Made by a program: the position numbers and the translations under genes
Shown: positions 8,057 to 17,172 of the stretch, piece by piece
Layout of the letters: each line of letters opens with the position of its first letter
Position numbering within the stretch: position 1 is the first letter of the stretch
Assembly: GCA_023150805.1 (NCBI GenBank)
Contig: JAKLKF010000055.1
Span: 1 to 47,656, forward strand
Reading direction: 5' to 3'
DNA: 47,656 bases
Source: Myxococcota bacterium
GTDB lineage: Bacteria > Myxococcota_A > UBA796 > UBA2385
Notes under the pieces: model-generated
Databases searched by the model: none
Told to the model about the DNA's origin: nothing
Seen by the model: the letters and a program-made list of their open reading frames with translations, nothing else

Positions 8057-8392
8057 CTACCAGGGCATCTCCTCCCAGGTCACCGCGGTCCAGGCCGCGC
8101 AGTCCGGCGCCTCCGGGTCGGCCATCGCCGCCGTGAAGGCCTCGGCCCGCGCCTGGCAGGTGGCGTCCACGGCCCCCTCCTGGCCGGCGTCCCGCTCCAG
8201 CAGGCGGGCCTGCCAGGCCCAGGTCTCGCAGCTCTCCAGGAAGGCGGCCTCGTCCGCGTAGCCGGCGGCGCCCCAGTCCAGGCCCTCGGCCTCCAGGCAG
8301 GCCTGGACCAGCGGCGCCGCGGCCTCGCACATCGCGGGGCAGGGGTCGGGCTCGGCGGCGCAGGACAGCAGCAGGAGGGCGAGCAGCGGCAT
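8057..8392 (-). CDS. Small Cys-rich lipoprotein, third gene of the B12 operon
   Basis: This 111-residue protein begins MPLLALLLLSCAAEP, a short signal peptide with a lipobox ending in LLSC. The mature part has seven further or so cysteines spaced as in CPAMC, QAC, ESC, ATC and DC, which suggests disulfide-linked helices in the periplasm or on the cell surface. The ATG at 8392 follows the propeller gene stop by eight bases, so the two are cotranscribed. I do not recognise a family. Position under the cobalamin riboswitch suggests a part in corrinoid capture, which is inference only. Confidence 0.75.
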   Translation of the reverse strand: MPLLALLLLSCAAEPDPCPAMCEAAAPLVQACLEAEGLDWGAAGYADEAAFLESCETWAWQARLLERDAGQEGAVDATCQARAEAFTAAMADPEAPDCAAWTAVTWEEMPW

Positions 8393-8400
8393 TCGGAGGC

Positions 8401-9522
8401 TCAGTAGAAGGCGATGCTGGTGGGGGCCAGCGACAGGGACAGGGGGCTGTCGCCGGTCGTCGAGGTGCAGGTCCCGATGTCGTAGATCAGGACGCCGGGG
8501 CGGGCGGTGTCGGGGTCGGTCCAGCCCCAGTGCGCGCTGATCCACGCCTCGCCGCGGTCGTTCGCGGCGACCCCCTGCAGGTACTCGGGGCGCTGCTCCA
8601 CCTGCTGCTGGCTGCCGGCCTGCAGGTCCCCGCAGTGCACGCCGTAGCCGGACAGGTCGTCGGCCAGCGTGGTGAAGACGGCGCGGTCGCCGGCGGCGCC
8701 CAGGCTGGCCAGGGTGGCGCCGCTGCCCGACAGGTCGATGCGCAGCTCCAGCGTGCCGGCCGCCGGGTCCAGCACGTACAGGCCGCCTGCCTGGTCGCCA
8801 AAGGCGCGCGCGCCGACCAGCACCTGCTCCTGCCCGGGCCAGGGGAAGACGCGGGTGTTGCCGCCGGCCTCCCACCAGGCGGTGACCTGCTCGGTGGCGC
8901 AGTCCACCTCGACCACCCGGCCGCCGGCGTCGATCCAGCCGGCGTCGCGGTCCAGCCGCTCCAGGCCCAGGTAGAGCCGCTCGCCCAGGCGGACCATGCT
9001 GCCGGTCTCCACGCTCCTGCCGTCGGCGTCGGCGAAGGCCGACAGGTCGACGGTCCCCGTGATGGCGCCGCTGTCGGGATCGAGGACCAGCAGGTGCTGC
9101 CGCTCGTACAGGGCCAGGAAGATCCGCCCGTCGCAGACGGCGGCGGCGGTGGGGTTGGTCGTGCCGTCGGCGTCGGCGACCGAGACCTCCAGCGCCGGCG
9201 CCGTCCACGCGCCGGGCTCGTAGATGCGCAGGCTGTCGCTGCCGTAGCGGTTGAGCTGGAGCACCCGCCCCTGGTCGACGAAGACGGTGGCGTCGCCGGC
9301 CACGGTGGCCAGGCCGTCGTCCACCGCGCGGCCGTCCAGCGCCACCGTCGCCAGGCTGCCGGTGGCGAAGTCCATGCTGGCGGTGGTGAGCACGGCGGTG
9401 CGCTGGCCGCCGCCCGTGCTCCCGCCGTCGGTGCCCCCGCCGTCGGCGCCCCCGCTGGACGCGGTGTCGTCGAGATCGGCCCGGGGCACGCAGGCCAGCC
9501 AGAGCGGCAGGAGCAGGGTCAT
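8401..9522 (-). CDS. Beta-propeller surface lipoprotein cotranscribed with BtuB
   Basis: This 373-residue protein starts MTLLLPLWLACVPRADL, a compact signal peptide with lipobox WLAC, followed by a linker rich in Gly, Ser and Asp. The mature part shows repeated propeller-like blades: VFVDQGRVLQLNRYG, GRIFLALYERQHLLVLDPDSG, GERLYLGLERLD, LVGARAFGDQAGGLYVLDPAAG and others spaced about 45-50 residues apart. The start ATG overlaps the BtuB stop (ATGA), so translation is coupled. In Bacteroides the BtuB partner BtuG is a seven-bladed propeller lipoprotein that binds B12 on the surface. This protein has the same fold class and the same operon context, so a BtuG-like role is plausible. The blade count and corrinoid binding are inferred. 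Confidence 0.8.
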   Translation of the reverse strand: MTLLLPLWLACVPRADLDDTASSGGADGGGTDGGSTGGGQRTAVLTTASMDFATGSLATVALDGRAVDDGLATVAGDATVFVDQGRVLQLNRYGSDSLRIYEPGAWTAPALEVSVADADGTTNPTAAAVCDGRIFLALYERQHLLVLDPDSGAITGTVDLSAFADADGRSVETGSMVRLGERLYLGLERLDRDAGWIDAGGRVVEVDCATEQVTAWWEAGGNTRVFPWPGQEQVLVGARAFGDQAGGLYVLDPAAGTLELRIDLSGSGATLASLGAAGDRAVFTTLADDLSGYGVHCGDLQAGSQQQVEQRPEYLQGVAANDRGEAWISAHWGWTDPDTARPGVLIYDIGTCTSTTGDSPLSLSLAPTSIAFY

Positions 9523-11624
9523 GGCGAGCCTCCTTGGGGGGCGGGCGACCAGCGCAGGGTCAGCATCCAGGTGCGGCCGGGCAGGGGGTAGCCGGCGTAG
9601 TCGGTGATCGCGTCGACGATGCGGGCGTCGTCGTCGGGGTCCAGCGGGTTGCGGGGCACGACCTGCACGATGCGGTCCTCCAGGTTGCGCACGCTGGCCT
9701 CGAGCGAGGGCCAGGCCGGGTGGGGCTCCACCCGCAGGAAGGCGCCGTGCAGCGGGCGAGGCGCGGACCGGTAGAAGTTGGTGGCGTCCCAGTAGCTGCC
9801 GTCGGTCCAGGTGAAGTCGTGGCCCAGGCGCAGCCGCTCCTGCCAGTGCACGCTGGTGGCCTGGGAGAGCTGCACCGTGGGGATGCGCGGGAGCTGGTTG
9901 TCGGCCACCGAGGGGTCGGGCGTCAGGTTGCGGGACAGCGTCCAGGTCAGGGCCGTCTGGCTGTCCAGCCAGCCCGCCAGGTCCAGGGTCGCCGCCGCCT
10001 CCAGCCCCTGCACCCAGGTCAGCCCGAAGTTGACCGGGGTGCTGGTCCGCTGGGCGTTCTGGACCAGGACGATCATGTCCTCGGTGCGGGACCAGAAGTG
10101 GGCCACGTCGATCGCGCCGACGAGCAGGCTGTCCTCGGGCCCGACCAGCCGCGCGCCCAGGTCCCAGGCCAGGGCACGCTCGGGCAGCAGGTCGGGGTTG
10201 CCGGTGACCGCGCCCTGGTCGCCGAACAGCTCGGTGAGGTCCGGGGGCCGGACGGCGCGGCCGACGTTGGCCTTGAGCGTCAGCGGGCGCCAGGGTCGCA
10301 GGGCCAGGCCCAGGCGGGGGGTGGCGAAGGTCCGGACCCGGCTGTCGTCCGCGCCCAGCGCCCGGTCGTCCAGCAGCAGGCCCTGCAGCACGGGCGCCAC
10401 CAGCACGCGGTCCTGCCAGGCGCGCAGCTCGGCGGACAGGGCGGCGGTGCCCGACAGCCGGCGGGCGGCCGGGGCCCGCTCCCCGGTGGCCAGGTCGGTC
10501 TCGCGGGCCTGGTCGCCGCGCAGGCTGAGCGTCAGCGCGGGCAGGGCCCAGGCGGTGGCCGCCCACTGCCCGTGGCCGTGCAGGCCCAGGGTGCCGTAGC
10601 GGTGGCGGGTCCAGTCGGCGCCGGCCCCCAGCTCGCCGGCGCGGTCGTCCAGCAGCTCCTGGCGGTGCAGGGTCCACAGCCGCGCCTGCCCGGCGAGGGC
10701 GGCGCTGCGGGCCTCGGCCTGGGCGACCGCCAGGTGGCGGCCGGTGGCCAGCGAGGCGTCCAGGGCCGGGGCCTGGACGTGGCCGGGCAGGCCCTCGTCG
10801 CGCAGGACCAGGGCGTGCAGCAGCGACAGGCGCCGCCGGCGGTCTCCCCACCGCAGCCGGGCCAGCGTCGAGAGCTGGTCCTTGTCGTCGTTCTCGCGCC
10901 GACCCAGCCGGTCGTCCAGCAGGTCGTAGACCGTGCCGTTGTCGTCGAAGAAGAGGTAGTCGCCACGGGTGTGCAGCAGGTCGGCCACGACCAGGCCGTC
11001 CAGGCGCTGCCCCGCCCCCGTCGACCCGGCCCCTGGGGCCTGGAAGCCTTGCAGCGCGAAGGCGCGGACCGTGCCGTGCTGGCCGACGGTGAGCGCGGTG
11101 GCGGCGCCGGGCTCTTCGGCCGTGACCAGGTCGACCACCCCGCCGATGGGCGCGGCGGCGTAGCGGGGCGGGGCGTTGCCGCGCCAGACCTCGACGCGCT
11201 GGAAGGCCCGCAGCGGCAGCTCGGCCAGGTTGACCACGTCGCTGCCGTCGGGGTTGAGCGGCACGCCGTCCAGGTAGACCTGGACCTGGCGCAGGCTGGA
11301 GCCGCGGATGCTCACGGCGCTGAAGGCGCCCAGGCCCCCCAGGTGGACGACGGTGGTGCCGGCGACGCCGTCGAGCACCTGGGCCACGTCGGCCGTCGAC
11401 GACAGGCGGGCGTCGACCGGGACGACGGTCACGCTGGCGCTGGTCGCCGAGGGGTCGGTCGGCTGCGCGCTCGCCTCGACCACCACCTCCTCCCCGCCTT
11501 CGACCCCGGCCGCCGCTGCATCCTGGGCGGCCGCGACGCGCACCTCCCCCTGCCCGCCCGGAGGCGAGGGGGGTGCCGCCCCGGCGAGGGCGCTGCACAG
11601 GAAGACGACGGCGAGCCACGGCAT
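9519..11624 (-). CDS. btuB: TonB-dependent vitamin B12 receptor (BtuB-like)
   Basis: This 701-residue outer-membrane protein has a signal peptide (MPWLAVVFLCSALAGA), a TonB-box-like EEVVVEA near residue 45, a plug domain with VDARLSSTADVAQVLDGVAG, GAFSAVSIRGSSLRQVQVYLDGVPLNP and RVEVWRGNAPPRY, and a long barrel with alternating strands and loops. Length is close to that of BtuB and siderophore receptors. The ATG at 11624 has GGAG eight bases upstream. Substrate assignment rests on the cobalamin riboswitch immediately upstream: TonB receptors behind that element normally import cobalamin or its precursors. It is the first gene of a three-gene operon with the propeller lipoprotein and the Cys-rich lipoprotein. 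No BtuC/D/F transporter is in the window. Confidence 0.92.
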   Translation of the reverse strand: MPWLAVVFLCSALAGAAPPSPPGGQGEVRVAAAQDAAAAGVEGGEEVVVEASAQPTDPSATSASVTVVPVDARLSSTADVAQVLDGVAGTTVVHLGGLGAFSAVSIRGSSLRQVQVYLDGVPLNPDGSDVVNLAELPLRAFQRVEVWRGNAPPRYAAAPIGGVVDLVTAEEPGAATALTVGQHGTVRAFALQGFQAPGAGSTGAGQRLDGLVVADLLHTRGDYLFFDDNGTVYDLLDDRLGRRENDDKDQLSTLARLRWGDRRRRLSLLHALVLRDEGLPGHVQAPALDASLATGRHLAVAQAEARSAALAGQARLWTLHRQELLDDRAGELGAGADWTRHRYGTLGLHGHGQWAATAWALPALTLSLRGDQARETDLATGERAPAARRLSGTAALSAELRAWQDRVLVAPVLQGLLLDDRALGADDSRVRTFATPRLGLALRPWRPLTLKANVGRAVRPPDLTELFGDQGAVTGNPDLLPERALAWDLGARLVGPEDSLLVGAIDVAHFWSRTEDMIVLVQNAQRTSTPVNFGLTWVQGLEAAATLDLAGWLDSQTALTWTLSRNLTPDPSVADNQLPRIPTVQLSQATSVHWQERLRLGHDFTWTDGSYWDATNFYRSAPRPLHGAFLRVEPHPAWPSLEASVRNLEDRIVQVVPRNPLDPDDDARIVDAITDYAGYPLPGRTWMLTLRWSPAPQGGSP

Positions 11625-11727
11625 GGTGGCGGCTCCGTCGGGGTTCGCAGGTATCGCCCCGGCGGGCGCGGGCGAGCGCGGGGCAACAGCCGGTTCTTCG
11701 ACCCCGAAGAACGTGGTGGCAGGGTGT

Positions 11728-11935
11728 GGAGGGCCGGTCTCCTGGCTCCCGGATCGTCCGGCCGTGCGCGCCTTCCCGGGCTCGCGAGGCGAGCGCCAGT
11801 GGCGGTGTGCGGAGGCCGTCCCCGGTCACAGTGGCGGGGGCCGCGCCGGCATCGGCGGCCATCGCGGGCCCACCTCACCGGACTTCCCGTTTCACCCCGT
11901 CCCGGCGGGCAGCCGGGGGGCGGGGCACCTTCCAC
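11728..11935 (-). ncRNA. Cobalamin (AdoCbl) riboswitch
   Basis: On the minus strand the leader contains the conserved landmarks in order: GGTGCC near 11929, GGTGAAACGGGAAGTCCGGTGAG at about 11900-11878 (quoted as GGTGAAACGGGAAG and GGTGAG), GCCACTGTGACCGGGG at about 11835-11820, and the B12 box AGCCAGGAGACC at 11746-11735. This order and spacing define the cobalamin riboswitch. It lies about 100 bases before the BtuB start and should lower expression when B12 is plentiful. The exact ends are approximate. No other explanation fits the B12 box and the GCCACTG element together. Confidence 0.95.
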
Positions 11936-11962
11936 GCGGTCGTGCGCAAAGAGCGGTGCGGG

Positions 11963-11991
11963 GGCGTAGTCCAGCGCCCGCGTCGCGTCAA
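11963..11991 (-). promoter_or_regulatory. Candidate sigma-70-like promoter for the B12 operon
   Basis: On the minus strand TTGACG (11991-11986) is followed after exactly 17 bases by TACGCC (11968-11963). The -35 is near consensus, the -10 is poor. A start about seven bases later would leave about 25 bases before the riboswitch, which fits. The rest of the roughly 290 bp between the riboswitch and the divergent gene at 12225 shows no coding signal. Confidence 0.35.
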
Positions 11992-12224
11992 CGGGCGGCG
12001 CTTCCTCCGGGTTTCACCCCGGGGTTGGCGAGGCGAGCTTCCCGAGACACAGCGTTGCACTCTCGTGTAGAGTGGTCCTGGCAGGCGGCGGCACCGCGCC
12101 TGGCCGCGTCGCGCGTCGACGGGGTCCGGGCTGCACCTGCGCCCGGGCTCCCCGGTTGCCCGTCGCCCATCCACCTCCTCGTCCTCGCGTCCCCCTCCGG
12201 ACCGAGCGCCCCCCCGGAGAACCG

Positions 12225-14237
12225 ATGAAGCACCCCCGCCTCCAACTCCTCGTCCCGCTGCTGCTGGCGGCCTGCAACGGCGGCAAGGGCGGCGACGGCG
12301 ACGGCGACACCGTCGCGGTGACCTACGCGGATGCCGATCAGGACTCGATCATCGACATGCACGAGGGCTACACCACCATCGCCGGGGAAGAGGGCGAGGA
12401 CCCGGTGGTGGAGGAGCGGGACAGCGACGGCGACGGCACGCCCGACTACCTGGACCTGGACAGCGACGACGACGGGATCCAGGACATCAACGAGGCGGGC
12501 GACACCGACCCGCTGACCCTGCCCTTCGACAGCGACGAGGACGGCACCGCCGACTTCCTGGACCTGGACAGCGACGACAACTGCATCCCCGACGCCCAGG
12601 AGGGGGCCAACGACCAGGATGGCGACGGCATCGCCGCCTACAACGACCTGGACGACGACGGCGACGGCCTGCTCGACAGCATCGAGATCGGCGACTCCTG
12701 CACCCTGACCGACAGCGACGGGGACGGCCGGCCGGACTACCACGACACGGACAGCGACGACGACGGCGTCGCCGACCTGTACGAGGCCGGGACCAGCGCC
12801 TGGGAGACCGAGCCGCGGGACACCGACGGCGACGGGATCCCCGACTACCTGGACCTGGACAGCGACGGCGACGGCTACAGCGACACCGACGAGAGCGGCG
12901 GCGGCGGGCCCGACGTCGAGCCGCGGGACACCGACGGCGACGGCGACTACGACTTCCACGACAGCGACAGCGACGGCGACGGCCTGACCGACGCCGAGGA
13001 GCGCGACCGCTACGGCACCCTGCCGTACAGCAGCGACACCGACGGCGACGGCTTCAGCGACGGGGCCGAGGTGGGCGCGGGCACGAACCCCGGCGACCCC
13101 GGCAGCATCATCGAGGGCGTGTACGTCACGGTGCCCGAGCGCACCACGGTGGAGGAGAGCTTCGACTTCACGCTCTCGGTGCGCATGGGCGACGTGGCCT
13201 TCCTGCTGGACACCACGGGCTCGATGGGCGGCACGCTCACGGCGATGACCAACGAGTTCTCGACCATGGTCACGGAGATCTCCAGCGCCTTGCCGGACGC
13301 GGAGTACGCGGTGGGCAGCTTCGACGACTACAACGACGCCGCCTATGGCAGTGGCAGCGACAAGCCCTTCTTCATGGATCAGCAGGTCACCAGCAGCACC
13401 ACCAGCGTGCAATCGGCGCTGAGCCGGCTGGTGGCAAGCGGTGGCGGCGACGGGCCCGAGTCCACGATTGAAGCGGTGTACCAGGCGCTCTCGGGCGTAG
13501 GGTACGACCAGAACTGCAACCGGAGCTATGACGGTTCGGATGACGTCCGGCCGTTCCTCGCTTCGACCAGCGACCCATTCGGGGGGGCTGGAGGTCAGAA
13601 CTACGTCTCGTCCGGGGCAGGCGGCGGTTCGATGGGCGGCATGGGCTTCCGCGACTACGCGCTTCCCATCGTCATCTATGTGACGGACAACCAGCTCCGG
13701 GATGATGACGTGCCCAGCTACGGCACGCCTGGGGGCTGTCCGGGGGACGCCGGATCCAGCGACGTGGTGCGCGCGGCGGCGGACATCGGCGCCTACCTCA
13801 TCGGCATCGGGACCAACTCGACGCCCATCTCCCAGATGAACAGCCTGGCCGAGGCCACCGGCTCCTACGCCGACACCAACGGGGACGGGCGCGCGGACGA
13901 ACGCCTGGTCTTCACGTGGTCGGGCTCCTCCTCGTCTCTGCGTTCGACCATCGTGAGCGCCATCGAGGACCTGGTGACCTCGGTGCAGTTCGAGCGGGTG
14001 AGCCTCGAGGTGGCCAACGACCCCTACGGCTTCGTGACGGGCATCTCGCCCGAGTACTACGAGCTGGCCAGCTCGGCGGACGGCCAGACGGTCGAGTTCC
14101 AGCTCGACTTCCGCGGCTCGGTCGCCCAGGCCGAGGAAGACGAGATCTACACCCTGACCCTCAACGTGATCGGCGACGACACGGTCCTGCTGGACACGCT
14201 GGACATCTTCGTGGTCGTGCCGGGGAGCAGCTACTGA
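12225..14237 (+). CDS. Thrombospondin type 3 repeat and VWA domain surface lipoprotein
   Basis: The 670-residue protein begins [20 protein letters not shown], a signal peptide with lipobox LAAC. Residues about 30-305 are dense calcium-binding thrombospondin type 3 repeats of the form [19 protein letters not shown], at least eight copies. A von Willebrand A domain follows (about 320-590) with [16 protein letters not shown] as its metal site (DTTGS in place of DxSxS) and a later [10 protein letters not shown] strand. The C-terminal 80 residues look like a beta-sandwich. The ATG at 12225 has GGAG seven bases upstream. The next gene starts on its stop codon (TGATG). Role is probably adhesion or a surface scaffold; the ligand is unknown. 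Confidence 0.88.
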   Translation: MKHPRLQLLVPLLLAACNGGKGGDGDGDTVAVTYADADQDSIIDMHEGYTTIAGEEGEDPVVEERDSDGDGTPDYLDLDSDDDGIQDINEAGDTDPLTLPFDSDEDGTADFLDLDSDDNCIPDAQEGANDQDGDGIAAYNDLDDDGDGLLDSIEIGDSCTLTDSDGDGRPDYHDTDSDDDGVADLYEAGTSAWETEPRDTDGDGIPDYLDLDSDGDGYSDTDESGGGGPDVEPRDTDGDGDYDFHDSDSDGDGLTDAEERDRYGTLPYSSDTDGDGFSDGAEVGAGTNPGDPGSIIEGVYVTVPERTTVEESFDFTLSVRMGDVAFLLDTTGSMGGTLTAMTNEFSTMVTEISSALPDAEYAVGSFDDYNDAAYGSGSDKPFFMDQQVTSSTTSVQSALSRLVASGGGDGPESTIEAVYQALSGVGYDQNCNRSYDGSDDVRPFLASTSDPFGGAGGQNYVSSGAGGGSMGGMGFRDYALPIVIYVTDNQLRDDDVPSYGTPGGCPGDAGSSDVVRAAADIGAYLIGIGTNSTPISQMNSLAEATGSYADTNGDGRADERLVFTWSGSSSSLRSTIVSAIEDLVTSVQFERVSLEVANDPYGFVTGISPEYYELASSADGQTVEFQLDFRGSVAQAEEDEIYTLTLNVIGDDTVLLDTLDIFVVVPGSSY

Positions 14238-15313
14238 TGACGACGCACCGTATTGCCCTGGTGGCGCTGGTGGGCCTGCTCGCCGCCGGCTGCAAGAACG
14301 ACAGCACGCTGGCCGTCGTGGTGGACCACGGGACCGGCGACGTGGCCCTGGTCGAGGGGCGGGTCTGCGACCCCGACCGCGGCACCTGGCTGGAAGGCGC
14401 CGACGTCTACATGCACCTCTTCGACGCGAACGGCTCCCACTACAACACGCTGTGGGACGAGACCGACGCCGACGGGCGCTTCCAGCTCGTCGACGTGCCC
14501 GTGGACGGGCTGCAGCCGGTCTACGTGCAGTACGGGGCGCAGGTGATCGACCAGTTCGAGATCACCATCCCCGTCGGACAGACCTACGTCGTGCTGCCCG
14601 ATCCGGTCTGCGGCGGGGGCAGCGCCTCGATGGCCGTGGTGACCGGCGACTACGACGACTTCGAGGTCACCCTGGAGGCGCTGGGCTTCGGCGACTTCGA
14701 CCTGGTCAACGGCCAGACCGGCGACGAGCTGGTGCAGTTCCTCTCCAGCGAGGCGGCGCTGGCGGCCTACGACGTCATCTTCTTCGGCGGCGGCCACCTG
14801 GAGGAGGACGTCTTCTACGACACCGACGGCAGCGACGTCGACCGCAACGTCGACAAGGTCAAGGGCGCCCTGCTGGCCTATGTGCAGGCGGGCGGGAAGG
14901 TGGTGGCGACCGACTGGAGCTACGACGTGGTCGAGGCGGTCTGGCCGGACCAGATCACCTTCCTGGGCCAGGACAACGTGCCGGACGACGCGCAGAGGGG
15001 CGAGACCGGCACCGTCTCCGCCCGGGTGATGGACGAGTCCATGGCGACCGCGGTCGGCGTGGACCGCCTGGACCTGACCTATGACCTGATCGAGTACCCC
15101 GTCGTGGCCTCCGTCGACGCCAGCACGACCACCTGGCTGCAGGGGGACGTGGTGTGGCGCGAGGGGGAGAGCACCTCCACGCAGGCGGGCAGCCCCCTGC
15201 TGGTCAGCTTCTCCTCGGGGGCCGGATCGGTGTGGTTCAGCACCTTCCGCTTCGGCGCCAACACCGAGGGCGACGCCAAGGCGGCGGTCACCTGGCTGCT
15301 CAACCACCTGTGA
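14237..15313 (+). CDS. Lipoprotein with carboxypeptidase-like regulatory domain and GATase-like domain
   Basis: This 358-residue lipoprotein ([21 protein letters not shown], lipobox AAGC) has an N-terminal beta-sandwich of the carboxypeptidase regulatory type, with VEGRVCDPDRGTWLEGADV and TDADGRFQLVDVPVDG. From about residue 130 it has a Rossmann-like domain of the class I glutamine amidotransferase-like superfamily, with YDVIFFGGGHLEED and GKVVATDWSYDVVEAVWPD. I see no Cys nucleophile in the usual strand-loop position, so it is probably non-catalytic. The start ATG overlaps the stop of the VWA gene by one base, so the two are coupled and probably act together at the cell surface. Confidence 0.82.
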   Translation: MTTHRIALVALVGLLAAGCKNDSTLAVVVDHGTGDVALVEGRVCDPDRGTWLEGADVYMHLFDANGSHYNTLWDETDADGRFQLVDVPVDGLQPVYVQYGAQVIDQFEITIPVGQTYVVLPDPVCGGGSASMAVVTGDYDDFEVTLEALGFGDFDLVNGQTGDELVQFLSSEAALAAYDVIFFGGGHLEEDVFYDTDGSDVDRNVDKVKGALLAYVQAGGKVVATDWSYDVVEAVWPDQITFLGQDNVPDDAQRGETGTVSARVMDESMATAVGVDRLDLTYDLIEYPVVASVDASTTTWLQGDVVWREGESTSTQAGSPLLVSFSSGAGSVWFSTFRFGANTEGDAKAAVTWLLNHL

Positions 15314-15351
15314 AGGGATAGGCTGCGGCGTTCCAGGGGTCGGTGCCCGCC

Positions 15352-15374
15352 GGAGCGGGAGCCGGTCCCGCTCC
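15352..15374 (+). terminator. Perfect 9-bp hairpin between surface-protein genes
   Basis: GGAGCGGGA (15352-15360) pairs perfectly with TCCCGCTCC (15366-15374) around the loop GCCGG. It lies 38 bases past the stop at 15313 and 28 bases before the next start. There is no T tract, so it may terminate, attenuate or simply stabilise the upstream message. Confidence 0.4.
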
Positions 15375-15402
15375 CCGCGCTGCTCGTCCCACGGGAGGCA
15401 CC

Positions 15403-17163
15403 GTGACTTCCATCTTCCTGGTCCTCGCCCTGCTCGCCTGCAAGGACAAGGGCGACAACGACGCCGACGACACCGGTCCCGGCGCCGACGACACGGGCTC
15501 GCCGGTCTACGCCGACCTCGACCAGGACGGCTTCACCTCGGACGTCGACTGCGACGACACCAACCCGGCGATCAACCCCTCGGCTGCCGAGCTGTGCGAC
15601 GAGGTGGACAACGACTGCGACGACGCGGTGGACGAGGGGCTGACCGGCGCCTTCTACGTGGACGCGGACGGGGACGGCTATGGCGACCCGTCGCGCATCG
15701 TGGAGGCCTGCGAGCTGGAGCCGGGCCTGGCCGACAACCCCGACGACTGTGACGACACCGACGACGACGTCCACCCCGACGCGGCCGAGCTGTGCAACGG
15801 CCAGGACGACGACTGCGACGAGCTGCTGGACGAGCCGGACGCCTTCGACGCCCGGACCTGGTACCTGGACGAAGACCAGGACGGCTGGGGCGACGAGGAG
15901 AAGACCACGGTCGCCTGCGACGCGCCCGAGCTGTACACCGACACCTTCGGGGACTGCGACGACGAGGACGACGCGGTCAACCCCGGCGCCAGCGAGCTGT
16001 GCAACGACCAGGACGACGACTGCGACCGGGACGTGGACGAGGACGCCATCGACGCGCCGACCTGGTTCCGCGACCGGGACAACGACCTGTTCGGCATCGA
16101 CGACGAGTTCGTGATCCAGTGCGACCCGCCGACGGGCTTCGCCGCGTCGGGGGGGGACTGCGACGACACCGACGACGAGATCAACCCCGGCGCCGAGGAG
16201 ATCTGCGACGACATCGACAACGACTGCGACGCGACGACCTCCGAGGACGGGCTGGTGACCCTGGAGGCCGTGGATGGGAGCATCTACGACGTCACCAGCT
16301 ACTTCGCCGACGGCACCTACAGCAGCCCGACGACCGTCACGATGTCCGGCGACGGGACCTTCTCCTTCTGCCGCGGCACCTACTACGTCCGCATGGTCCT
16401 GCAGGCGGACATCGAGATCGTGGGGGTCCACGGCGCCGACGAGACCACCTTCTCGGCCGGCGACGCCGTCAGCGTGATCGAGGTCCAGTCCAACGGCGTG
16501 GACGCCTCGATCACCGGGGTGACGATCCGGGACGGCCTGGGCTCGGGGCGCTTCTTCGGCAGCCCGGCCTACTCCACCGGCGGTGGCCTGTACTGCGCGG
16601 CCAGCGCCACCGTCGCCATCGTCGACAGCGTGATCACCGCGAACACCGCCGAAGTGGGCGGCGGCATCTACGTCGAGGGCTGCGACGTGACCCTGCGGGA
16701 CACCGAGATCAGCGACTGCGCGGCGGACTACGGCGGCGGCATCGCGGTCGGCGACGGCGACGCGTCGGTGACCGACTCCATCCTGACCGACAACGTGGCG
16801 AACTACTCGGGCGGCGCCGCCTACGTGGACGGGTCGGGCGACGTGAGCGCCGGCATGAGCCTGTCCTCGTCCATCGTCGAGCTCAACGAGGCCCAGTACG
16901 GCGGCGGCGTGGCCGTCTTCGAGGCGGCCTTCGCCTGCTCGGGCAGCTCGGGCGTCGAGGCGGGCTTCTTCGACAACGAGGGCTCGCTGGGGGGCGCGGC
17001 CTTCGTCGACACGCCGGAGTCCTTCCGCTCGAACACCTGTGACTGGGGCGAAGGCAGCACCGACAACACGCCCGTGGACATCTTCGTCGTGGTCTCGGAG
17101 AACGAGTACGACTACGGCAACGACGCCTCGTTCACCTGCGGCACCAACCAGTGCAATGACTGA
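15403..17163 (+). CDS. DCDD-repeat metal-binding and right-handed beta-helix lipoprotein
   Basis: The GTG at 15403 has GGGAGG five bases upstream and opens MTSIFLVLALLACKDK, a lipoprotein signal ending ALLAC; the mature chain is 586 residues minus the signal. Residues about 35-285 hold five copies of the putative metal-binding motif, each like DCDDTNPAINPSAAELCD with VDNDCD, known from MopE-like and myxobacterial proteins. The second half is a beta-helix with GGGLYC, GGGIYVEG, GGGIAVGDG, SGGAAYV and GGGVAVFE rungs, as in polymorphic outer-membrane and pectate-lyase-like proteins. It is likely an exposed Ca- or Cu-binding adhesin or passenger protein. Function beyond fold is not known. Confidence 0.87.
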   Translation: MTSIFLVLALLACKDKGDNDADDTGPGADDTGSPVYADLDQDGFTSDVDCDDTNPAINPSAAELCDEVDNDCDDAVDEGLTGAFYVDADGDGYGDPSRIVEACELEPGLADNPDDCDDTDDDVHPDAAELCNGQDDDCDELLDEPDAFDARTWYLDEDQDGWGDEEKTTVACDAPELYTDTFGDCDDEDDAVNPGASELCNDQDDDCDRDVDEDAIDAPTWFRDRDNDLFGIDDEFVIQCDPPTGFAASGGDCDDTDDEINPGAEEICDDIDNDCDATTSEDGLVTLEAVDGSIYDVTSYFADGTYSSPTTVTMSGDGTFSFCRGTYYVRMVLQADIEIVGVHGADETTFSAGDAVSVIEVQSNGVDASITGVTIRDGLGSGRFFGSPAYSTGGGLYCAASATVAIVDSVITANTAEVGGGIYVEGCDVTLRDTEISDCAADYGGGIAVGDGDASVTDSILTDNVANYSGGAAYVDGSGDVSAGMSLSSSIVELNEAQYGGGVAVFEAAFACSGSSGVEAGFFDNEGSLGGAAFVDTPESFRSNTCDWGEGSTDNTPVDIFVVVSENEYDYGNDASFTCGTNQCND

Positions 17164-17172
17164 GGCGCGGCC

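Noticed and set aside
9523..11862. Upstream extension of the propeller lipoprotein frame across the BtuB gene
   Set aside because: The extension is an Arg/Pro/Gly-rich shadow of BtuB. The real start is the ATG at 9522 with its own lipoprotein signal.
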